A stretch of DNA of 37,024 nucleotides, from the NCBI GenBank assembly GCA_003248075.1, contig QJYK01000297.1:1-37024 (forward strand). Direction: 5' to 3'. Positions 30,820-37,024 of the stretch are shown in pieces. This stretch comes from Gemmatimonadota bacterium. Lineage in GTDB: Bacteria; Gemmatimonadota; Gemmatimonadetes; Longimicrobiales; Gaopeijiaceae. The stretch's first letter is position 1. The number at the start of each line of letters is the position of its first letter. The notes beneath the pieces are model-generated. The model had not been told where the DNA came from and did not search any database. It saw only the letters and a list, made by a program, of their open reading frames with translations. A program made the translations under genes and the position numbers.

Positions 30820-31638
30820 CTAGCCCGGGATGAACGCGACGATCCGCAGGGGCCCGCCGCTCCCGCCCCCGATCTTCATGGGGAGTGCCACGACGTAGGC
30901 GCCGGACTCCGGGAGGAGCCCGAGGGACGCCACGTTCTCGAATCCGGCGATGTTCTCCGCGTAGAGCGCGACGTGTGAGCCGAAGTCGGTGGACTGCCCG
31001 CGGTCGATGCTGGGCGTGTCGATCCCCAGCGCGACGATGCCCCGCTCGGCGACCAGCCAGCGTGCGGCCTCGGGGTCCAACCCGGGGAAGTGGAGCTCCG
31101 GCACGGCTTCCGGCCCCGTCAGATCCGTGCCGAGATACGTGAGCCGGTCGTTCCAGCGGTCGCCCCAGCCGGTGCGCAGCAGAAGGATGGCTCCGTCGGG
31201 GATGGGGCCGTGGCGCGACTCCCATTCGGTGAGGTCGGCCACGGATACGAGATAGTCGGCCGTGGCGTGGTCGGTGACGTCCACCACCGCCGCCGGGCCG
31301 ATCAGGCCCGAGAGGGGAATCTGGTCAGCGGTGAGCCTCCCTTCCGCGAAATGGATGGGGGCGTCCAGGTGGGTACCGCCGTGCTCGGCCGCTGCGAACG
31401 CGTAGGAGGCATAGAACCAACCCCCCTCGGTGGGCCCGTACGCCAACTGACTGAGCTGGAAGCCGGCCGTGTCGGTCGGCCAGTAGACGGTATTGTGGTC
31501 GAACGTGTGTGTGAGGTCCACCCAGCGACCCCCGCTCCCGTTGAAGACCCCGGCGACGGGGTCTCCCGCGGGAGCGCGCCCACAGGCGGCGAGGAGCAGG
31601 AGGGGTGTCAGGGCCAGGGCGACGGGACGGGCGGGCAT
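30820..31638 (-). CDS. Cyclase-family (kynurenine formamidase-like) lipoprotein
   Basis: 272 aa. A lipobox (TPLLLLAACG, with C19 as the lipidated residue) makes it a predicted envelope lipoprotein, unusual for this mostly cytosolic family. The metal-site motif HGGTHLDAPIHF gives H86, H90, D92 and H96, as in kynurenine formamidase (KynB) and isatin hydrolase. GTHLDAPIHF is intact, so activity on an amide, lactam or ester is likely. The typical family pattern DLTHTFD is at 41-47. It lies 81 bp downstream of the type III PKS stop on the same strand, beyond a hairpin, and ends 8 bp from the convergent permease gene. The substrate is unknown. Confidence 0.85.
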   Translation of the reverse strand: MPARPVALALTPLLLLAACGRAPAGDPVAGVFNGSGGRWVDLTHTFDHNTVYWPTDTAGFQLSQLAYGPTEGGWFYASYAFAAAEHGGTHLDAPIHFAEGRLTADQIPLSGLIGPAAVVDVTDHATADYLVSVADLTEWESRHGPIPDGAILLLRTGWGDRWNDRLTYLGTDLTGPEAVPELHFPGLDPEAARWLVAERGIVALGIDTPSIDRGQSTDFGSHVALYAENIAGFENVASLGLLPESGAYVVALPMKIGGGSGGPLRIVAFIPG

Positions 31639-31690
31639 GGGGCCTCTGTTCGTGCGAAGGAAGGTGCGGGCACAGTAGGCGGGGGTTACT

Positions 31691-31717
31691 CGGTCGGCCA
31701 GGAGCGGCCGGTCCGGA
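31691..31717 (-). terminator. Hairpin just after the type III PKS gene
   Basis: CGGCC (31695-31699) and GGCCG (31706-31710) form the core stem around AGGAGC; CGG (31691-31693) and CCG outside (near 31713-31715) can extend it. It sits immediately downstream of the PKS stop codon in the direction of transcription. This suggests it ends or attenuates the four-gene operon before the cyclase gene. No U-run is present. Confidence 0.38.
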
Positions 31718-31719
31718 GG

Positions 31720-32850
31720 CTATCCGATCAGTGTCGCTTCTGCGACCAGGCCGGGCCCGAAGGCCAAGGCCACGCAGGGGAGCCGGGCGCCCCTCCGGCG
31801 CATCTCCTCCAAGATGAACAGGATCGTCGCCGACGACATGTTCCCGTGACCGGCCAGCACCTCCTGACTCACCTCGGTCGCCGCGTCCGGCAGGTCGAGG
31901 GCTTCCCGGACGGCTTCGAGGATCCGCGGTCCCCCCGGATGCACCGCCCAGGAGCCCACGTCCGCCACGGTCAGACCGTTGCCCGCGAGCCACGCGCACA
32001 TCCAGGGTCCTAGACTGTCCCGGATCAGATCGGGCACACGCGCCGACAGGGTCATGTGGAAGCCGTGGTCACCGACGCGCCACGACATGGCGTCGTCGGC
32101 ATCGGGGAAGAGGCAGCCCCCGCTCGCAAGGACCCGCCACTCCTTCCCCCGTCGCGGGGTGGAGTCGGGCTGCCCGGCCCGGTCGTCCGGAGCCACCTCG
32201 TCGGACACCCCCACGAGCGCGCCCGCGCCGTCGGCGAAGAGCGCGTTGGCCACCATCCGGTCCGGATGCCACCCGTAGGCGAAGTGGAGGGAGCAGAGCT
32301 CCACCGAGCACACGAGGGCGCGAACTTGTGCATCGCGTGCATACGCTGCGGCGACGCGGAGGCCGTTCAGCGTTCCGTGGCACCCCATGAAGCCGACGTG
32401 CGTCCTCTCGACCTCGGGACGGAGCCCGAGCCCGTCGATGACGTGCGCATCGACGCCGGGCGAGAAGAAACCGGTGCAGGAGACGGTCACCAGGTGTGTC
32501 AGCTCTCCTCCCTGCACACCAGAGCGATCGAGCGCCGCCTCTGCCGCGGCCAGGGCCAGGCCAGGGGCCTCGCGTTCGTAGCGCTCCATGCGCGCAGCCG
32601 TCGGTGGCCCCCCGTCGTCCGGTCCGGCGGAGGGCGGGTAGAACGTCTGCCGCCTCTCGATCGGACCGTCGGAAACGTCCAGGATCGCGCTGTGGCGTGA
32701 GCGAACCCCGGTTCGGCGATAGAGGGCGCGCAGGAGTCGCGCCTGGCGCTCGTCGGTAGTGGTGAACGCAGCGTGCAGCGCGGCCGCGTCGTCCTGGAGG
32801 ATGGAGTGGCCGGGCGTCGCGGTACCGATGCCTACGATGCGGAGCGTCAT
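31720..32850 (-). CDS. Type III polyketide synthase (chalcone-synthase-like)
   Basis: 376 aa, typical length. The catalytic triad is present: C125 in VTVSCTGFFSPG, H304 in SWAVHPGGPRI and N337 in AGHGNMSSATI; the C-terminal family motif reads LAFGPGLVAEA. The thiolase-fold homodimer condenses an acyl-CoA starter with malonyl-CoA units and cyclises the chain to a resorcinol, pyrone or phloroglucinol. The ATG at 32850 overlaps the stop of the FAD oxidoreductase gene (ATGA). A bacterial type III PKS beside a methyltransferase and a flavoprotein resembles the srsABC-type clusters for methylated alkylresorcinols/alkylquinones. The starter preference (fatty acyl or short) cannot be read from sequence. 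Confidence 0.92.
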   Translation of the reverse strand: MTLRIVGIGTATPGHSILQDDAAALHAAFTTTDERQARLLRALYRRTGVRSRHSAILDVSDGPIERRQTFYPPSAGPDDGGPPTAARMERYEREAPGLALAAAEAALDRSGVQGGELTHLVTVSCTGFFSPGVDAHVIDGLGLRPEVERTHVGFMGCHGTLNGLRVAAAYARDAQVRALVCSVELCSLHFAYGWHPDRMVANALFADGAGALVGVSDEVAPDDRAGQPDSTPRRGKEWRVLASGGCLFPDADDAMSWRVGDHGFHMTLSARVPDLIRDSLGPWMCAWLAGNGLTVADVGSWAVHPGGPRILEAVREALDLPDAATEVSQEVLAGHGNMSSATILFILEEMRRRGARLPCVALAFGPGLVAEATLIG

Positions 32851-33998
32851 GCGGTGGGCCCGGGGAACGGTGTGGGAGGGGTCGACACCGCACGCACGAA
32901 GGGCGTGGCCAGCGCCGGGATGGTGCGCAGGGCGTCCAGCACGAGGCGGGTCAGAGGAGGACGGCGCAGCGCCCAGGCCGCGGCGCGACAATGGCGCTGG
33001 GCACGGCCGATGCTCCGGGCGCGCGCCTGCTGCCAGTGCACAAGCAGCCCGGGGTCCCACGAATGCGCGGCGGCCGCCGCGATGGGTGCGAGCGCGCGGG
33101 CGCCCGCGAGCGCCCAGCACATGCCCTCGCCGGTGAAGGGCTCCACGTAACCGGTGGCGTCCCCGACGCGGAACACCCGCTCAGCGCCGAGCGCGCCGGC
33201 GCTCCACGTCAGCGGCGGGGTTCCTCGCCAGGTTGCGTTCTCGAGACGGTCGGGAACGGCGAGGCCGGAGCCCTCGAGCAGCGCGGCTACGCAGCGGCCG
33301 GGGCCGCCGTGCCGTCGAAGGGTGGTGGCATCCACCGCGGCGGCAACGTTCAGCGAATCGCCCTCGACCCGCACCAGACCGACGTATCCTCCGTCCGCGA
33401 CCACCATGGTGATGGTCCCGGGCTCGAACGTTTCGGGAGCGTCGGGCAACCGGGTGCCGAGACCGATGCGCGCCGCCGGATCCGATCGGTCGCCGGGCCC
33501 GGACGTCCCCTGGCGCAGCAGCGCGCCGCCCAGGCCGTCGGCTGCCACGACGACACGAGCGTCGACCAGGGTCTCGCCGCTGCGTTCCACCAGGCCCAGG
33601 CGTCGTACGGGTCCTTCCGGAGGGTGCAGGCGCGCCTGTGCGCCTTCCCGGAGCGCCACGCCCTCCCGAACCGCGGCCGCCACCAGGGCGTGGTCCAGCG
33701 CATCGCGGGAGATCGCCCAGCCGCCGTCCAGCAGGACCTCGGCGCTCGTTCCCCAGCCCAACAGGCGGAGGCGCTTCAGGGGGTGTGCACCTTCTGCCGG
33801 AGCAATTCCGTCGAGGCCGGACGCGCGCAGGACCTCGACCGCGCCCGGACTGAGGCACCCGCCGCACACCTTGCGACGAGGGAAGCGAGCGCGGTCGACC
33901 AGAAGCACCTCGAGGCCGCGGCGGCGGAGCTCGAGGGCGGCGACCGACCCGGCGGGACCGGCCCCGACGACCACGGCGTCCCAGAGCGGCGCGCTCAC
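32847..33998 (-). CDS. FAD-dependent oxidoreductase (geranylgeranyl-reductase/hydroxylase-like)
   Basis: 383 aa. The dinucleotide fold DAVVVGAGPAGSVAALELRR is at the N-terminus, followed by RKVCGGCLSPGAVEVL, the Cys-Gly-Gly signature of geranylgeranyl-reductase-like flavoproteins. VVVAADGLGG and VGDATGYVEPFTGEGM are the later FAD-contacting motifs. The GTG at 33998 is chosen because it overlaps the methyltransferase stop (GTGA); an upstream TTG would extend well into that gene. In type III PKS clusters this enzyme type hydroxylates the phenolic ring, leading to quinones, or reduces a side chain. Either would modify the product of the PKS gene that overlaps its 3' end. Confidence 0.87.
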   Translation of the reverse strand: MSAPLWDAVVVGAGPAGSVAALELRRRGLEVLLVDRARFPRRKVCGGCLSPGAVEVLRASGLDGIAPAEGAHPLKRLRLLGWGTSAEVLLDGGWAISRDALDHALVAAAVREGVALREGAQARLHPPEGPVRRLGLVERSGETLVDARVVVAADGLGGALLRQGTSGPGDRSDPAARIGLGTRLPDAPETFEPGTITMVVADGGYVGLVRVEGDSLNVAAAVDATTLRRHGGPGRCVAALLEGSGLAVPDRLENATWRGTPPLTWSAGALGAERVFRVGDATGYVEPFTGEGMCWALAGARALAPIAAAAAHSWDPGLLVHWQQARARSIGRAQRHCRAAAWALRRPPLTRLVLDALRTIPALATPFVRAVSTPPTPFPGPTA

Positions 33999-34732
33999 GC
34001 GGGGTGCCGCTCCGGGGACGCGAGGGTCCAACGCAGCACCAGGCGCTCCGGCCAGGCCACCCCCACGGTGGGTGCCGGAAGCCCGGCGTCACGGGCCAGG
34101 CCCCGCAGCTCGGGTTCGGTGAACGCGGCTCGGACGGAACGCAGCCCGTCCACCCGGGCGATCTCCGATCGAGTGAGGATGCGCAATGCCGTCCAAGCAA
34201 GCGCATATCCGGCGCGTGTGCGCCTCAGGTCCTGGACGAGGCCCTCGCGTCCTGCGGCGGCCATGGCCTGAAGGAAGCGCACTGCCGACTGCTCGCTCAG
34301 GTGGTGGAGGAATAGCGAGCACGTCACCACGTCGTATCCCCCCGGGAGGGGCGCCGCCAGGACGTCGAGCTCGGTGAAGCGCGCGACCACCCCGGCCCGC
34401 TCGGCGTGCGCGCGCGCCCAAGAAACCGCGAAGGGGCTACGGTCGCAGCCGTGCACCTCCACCGGGAGGCCGGAGCGTGCCGCCCGCAGCGCGATCCCCA
34501 CCGCGACGTCGCCGCCCCCGCACGCGAGGTCGAGCACGCGCACCGGTGCGGTCACGAGCGCGTGCCGGTGAACGACGCGCCAGACCCTCGCGGTGGCCAG
34601 CGAGAGCGCGTTGACGCGTGCCAGGGCGCGGAGCGCCTGGCCATGAGGCCCTGCGTCGAGGTCGGGCTGGTCCATGAGCTCGGCTTCCCGCGACCGTCGC
34701 GTGACGTCGGGAACGAGCGAGAGGGGTGCCAT
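33995..34732 (-). CDS. Class I SAM-dependent methyltransferase
   Basis: 245 aa. Motif I is VLDLACGGGDVAVGIA, followed by an acidic residue in HGCDRSP, DVLAAPLPGGYDVVTCSLFLHH (motif II region) and a C-terminal extension of about 80 residues. This is a soluble small-molecule methyltransferase, consistent with O- or C-methylation of the polyketide phenol. The ATG at 34732 overlaps the dehydrogenase stop by one base (TGATG) and its own stop overlaps the flavoprotein start, placing it squarely inside the operon. The exact target is inferred from context only. Confidence 0.88.
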   Translation of the reverse strand: MAPLSLVPDVTRRSREAELMDQPDLDAGPHGQALRALARVNALSLATARVWRVVHRHALVTAPVRVLDLACGGGDVAVGIALRAARSGLPVEVHGCDRSPFAVSWARAHAERAGVVARFTELDVLAAPLPGGYDVVTCSLFLHHLSEQSAVRFLQAMAAAGREGLVQDLRRTRAGYALAWTALRILTRSEIARVDGLRSVRAAFTEPELRGLARDAGLPAPTVGVAWPERLVLRWTLASPERHPA

Positions 34733-35880
34733 CAGTAGAGACGCTCGGTGTCCAGGACGTTGAGCAACGACCGTCCGTCCTGCCAGCGGGCGAGGTTGTC
34801 GCAGAAGAGGTCCATGATGCGCGCGTTCTCCCGGTCGCTTGTGGATGCGGAGTGCGGGCTGACGAGCACGTTGGGTAGGTCCCACAAGGGGCTGTCGACG
34901 GGCAGGGGTTCGGTCTCGAAGACGTCCAGCCAAGCCGAAGCCAGGCGTCCCGAGCGCAAGACGTCGATGAGCGCCCGCTCGTCCACCAGCGCACCCCGGC
35001 CGATGTTCACCAGCACCGCACTCTCCTTTAGCGCCGCCAGCTCCTCGGCTCCGATCATACCTTCTGTCTCGTCGCTGTGCGGGGCCGCGAGCACGAGAAA
35101 ATCGGCCCGTGGCAGCAGCGCCGACAGCGCTTCCGGTCCGTGCAGCTCGTCAGCGTGCACGGTGCGAGGGTCCAGGCCGTCCGGAGTTCGGCGAATGCCG
35201 AGGACCTTCACCCCGAGCGGCCGGACCACGCGCCCCACCTCCGTTCCGATGCGCCCGTGTCCGACCACGAGCAGGGTGCGCCCCTCCAGGTCGGTTCCGG
35301 CGAAGCGCTCCCAACGGCCCTCGCGCTGGTCACGGGCCATCCGCAGAAGGCCGCGCGCATGCCCCGTGATGGCCATGAGCACGAACTCCGCGAGCGGGCG
35401 TGCGTGGACTCCGCTCGCGGTCGTGAAGACGGTCCCCGGCATCCTCTCCGCATAACGCATCCGGCGCACCAACTGTCCGATGCCCGCGCTCGTCGCCTGG
35501 ATCCAGCGGACATTGGGGGCGAGCTCCGGGAGATCCTCACGATGGGTGGGGTCGAAGTCGAACAGCACGGTGGCGCTGGCCAGGAGCGCCTGCCACCTCG
35601 CCTCCTGCGCATCCCCGCGCTGGACTGGATGGCCGCCGTGGTCGGCGGGGTAGCGTGGAGGGCGTAGCAGGTCGGGCTCGTGGATGACCGTCCAGGACGG
35701 CACCGACGCCCGGACGCGCTCCACCAGCTCCGACTCGATCCAGCTGGTGAAGAGCAGGGTCTCGTGGTCGCGGGGATTTCCGTCCATGCATCGGTGCGGG
35801 TCGAGGGTGGTCGGGCTCAATAGAAGGCGCGGCTGGGGGCCGCGCCACGCTGGCGCCGGCAGCCGCGGGCGCCTACTCAT
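34732..35880 (-). CDS. D-isomer-specific 2-hydroxyacid dehydrogenase
   Basis: 382 aa with the start chosen here. The NAD(P) fold is LLVVGHGRIGTEVGR; the catalytic arginine is in NIGRGALVDE, the glutamate follows in the DVFETEPLP segment and the histidine is in LVSPHSAS. It would interconvert a 2-oxoacid and a D-2-hydroxyacid. Start choice: the ATG at 35880 has a strong AAGGAGG (35887-35893) at ideal spacing. An ATG at 35787 gives the conventional 351-residue protein but has no ribosome site. The extra 31 residues are basic and proline-rich. It is the first gene of the operon with the methyltransferase, flavoprotein and type III PKS; its role there is not obvious and may be precursor supply. 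Confidence 0.87.
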   Translation of the reverse strand: MSRRPRLPAPAWRGPQPRLLLSPTTLDPHRCMDGNPRDHETLLFTSWIESELVERVRASVPSWTVIHEPDLLRPPRYPADHGGHPVQRGDAQEARWQALLASATVLFDFDPTHREDLPELAPNVRWIQATSAGIGQLVRRMRYAERMPGTVFTTASGVHARPLAEFVLMAITGHARGLLRMARDQREGRWERFAGTDLEGRTLLVVGHGRIGTEVGRVVRPLGVKVLGIRRTPDGLDPRTVHADELHGPEALSALLPRADFLVLAAPHSDETEGMIGAEELAALKESAVLVNIGRGALVDERALIDVLRSGRLASAWLDVFETEPLPVDSPLWDLPNVLVSPHSASTSDRENARIMDLFCDNLARWQDGRSLLNVLDTERLY

Positions 35881-35913
35881 TGCCCGCCTCCTTCCGACCC
35901 CCGTGCCGCCCTG

Positions 35914-37024
35914 ATGCATTCCACCCTCCCGACGCCACGCGAATGGCTCGCCCGGTTCTTTGCCTGGTACTACGCGCGCCATCCGGTCGGCGCGACGTTC
36001 ATCGGCGTTCACGAACACGACGGAGGCCTCCCCGACCTGTCCGAGTCCGGGGTCGGCGATACGCTGGCCGAGATGCGTGCGCTGCTCACCACCATCCCGG
36101 AGGAGGTGCCCGGGCGGACGCCGGAGCGACCCCTGGCTCAGGACGTGGACGCGCTGGATGTCCGCCTGGCTGTGGGCTTCTTGCGCACGGCGTCCTGGGA
36201 GCTGGAATCGGGTCACCAGCACCTGCGCAACCCGAGCCTCTACACGGGCGAGGCGGTGTTCGGGGTGATGTCGCTGTTCCTGACCGACCACGGATCGCTC
36301 GTCGACCGCGTCGACGCAGCCGTGTCGCGGATGTCCGCCATACCCGAGTTGCTGGGGCAGGGGAGGGACAACGTACGCCGGTCTCCCGCGGGCTGGATCG
36401 GGCGCGCCCTCCGCGAATGCGACGGGGGTGTGGCGCTCTTCACGGACGGGGTCGCCCGCCTGGCGGCTGACCGCGGGATCGACGACCGCCATTTCACTCG
36501 CGCGGCCGAGAAGGTGGCCCAGGCGTTCGCGGTGCACAAAGCCCATCTCGCGGCGGAGCTTCAGCACACGGCCAAGGACGATCCTGCATGCGGCGAGGAT
36601 GCCCTGGACCTTCACCTGAGGGAGGCGCACTTCCTGGAGGACGACGCGGAGGAGATCGCGCGCTACGCCGAGGAGGCGCTCGCGGAGGCTCGGTCGAACC
36701 TTCTGGGGAGCGCAAAGGCTCTGGGTGCCTCGTCCCCGGAAGAGGCACAGGCTCGCGTGGCGGACCTCCATCCGGACCTGGACCATTATCTGCCGTCCTA
36801 CCCGGAGACCTGGAATCGTATGCGCGCGGTGGCGGTGGAGCGGGACCTGGTCACATGGCCGGATGCGCCGATCCGCTACCTGCCGCGGCCTGGATGGACG
36901 CGCGCGGCGGCCCCGCACCTGTACTTCCTCTACTACCGCTCGCCGGCCGCCTTCGACCGACCCCCGGTGCACGACTACCTGGTCACGCCGATCGAGGCGT
37001 CCATGTCCGTGCCGGAGCGCGAGC
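35914..37024 (+). CDS. DUF885-family protein, truncated by the window end
   Basis: The first 370 residues are visible; the reading frame is open at the last base. The N-terminus (PREWLARFFAWYYARHPVGA, then GVHEHDGGLPD) and the later helical segments fit the DUF885 family, whose members are alpha-helical and carry a zinc-peptidase-like HExxxGH-type motif near the C-terminus. That part lies beyond the window, so activity cannot be judged. No signal peptide is evident, although many relatives are exported. It is divergent from the hydroxyacid dehydrogenase gene with only 33 bp between the chosen starts; no clear ribosome site precedes this ATG. Confidence 0.72.
   Translation, partial: MHSTLPTPREWLARFFAWYYARHPVGATFIGVHEHDGGLPDLSESGVGDTLAEMRALLTTIPEEVPGRTPERPLAQDVDALDVRLAVGFLRTASWELESGHQHLRNPSLYTGEAVFGVMSLFLTDHGSLVDRVDAAVSRMSAIPELLGQGRDNVRRSPAGWIGRALRECDGGVALFTDGVARLAADRGIDDRHFTRAAEKVAQAFAVHKAHLAAELQHTAKDDPACGEDALDLHLREAHFLEDDAEEIARYAEEALAEARSNLLGSAKALGASSPEEAQARVADLHPDLDHYLPSYPETWNRMRAVAVERDLVTWPDAPIRYLPRPGWTRAAAPHLYFLYYRSPAAFDRPPVHDYLVTPIEASMSVPERE

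Noticed and set aside
1-37024. CRISPR arrays, tRNA or rRNA genes, phage or plasmid modules
   Set aside because: No regularly spaced repeats, tRNA-like cloverleaf, conserved rRNA segments, integrase or replication genes were seen.

Overview
This window is very GC-rich and densely coded, and it contains no rRNA, tRNA or CRISPR array. The longest gaps without a gene are 11686-11920 and 21191-21405. Three duplicated FtsX/MacB-type permeases of the 'ADOP' class, two of them paired with PadR regulators, together with a plug-domain protein, several exported amidohydrolases and a DUF885 protein, point to a Gemmatimonadota or Acidobacteriota-like bacterium. I lean towards Gemmatimonadota. This is inferred from gene content, not from a phylogenetic marker.

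Layout. (1) 8-5247, plus strand: a plug-domain protein, a PadR-ADOP permease pair behind a perfect palindromic operator, and an exported M23 peptidase. (2) 5282-11685, minus strand: an ADOP permease, a multicopper oxidase and a metal-dependent amidohydrolase, probably read in that order; the last two overlap by ATGA. (3) 11921-18671, plus strand: five tightly packed genes. These are a COG2403 P-loop protein (cyclic-2,3-diphosphoglycerate-synthetase-like), carbamate kinase, a rare fusion of PFOR gamma + GltD-like flavoprotein + 2[4Fe-4S] ferredoxin, PFOR alpha and PFOR beta. The fusion suggests a 2-oxoacid oxidoreductase wired directly to NAD(P). (4) 18676-24366: a membrane-anchored LuxR regulator facing the PFOR genes, then a DUF2231 membrane protein, a monohaem cytochrome-porin fusion (Cyc2-like layout), a 175-bp multi-stem structured element, a small cytochrome c and a MASE1 hybrid sensor kinase. 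This looks like an electron-transfer and sensing region. (5) 24479-30811: a protein made of three tandem ~100-residue repeats of unknown function, a DinB-like protein, a second exported amidohydrolase, and a second PadR-ADOP pair whose promoter overlaps an imperfect palindrome. (6) 30820-35880, minus strand: a four-gene operon with overlapping ends (D-2-hydroxyacid dehydrogenase, methyltransferase, FAD oxidoreductase, type III polyketide synthase), followed by a cyclase-family lipoprotein. The last three operon genes match the layout of phenolic-lipid/alkylquinone clusters. (7) A DUF885 gene starts at 35914 and runs off the window.

The most unusual items are the COG2403/carbamate kinase/NAD(P)-wired PFOR operon, the structured element at 21202-21376 and the cytochrome-porin region around it. 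All functional calls rest on motifs and family knowledge read by eye; no searches were run.
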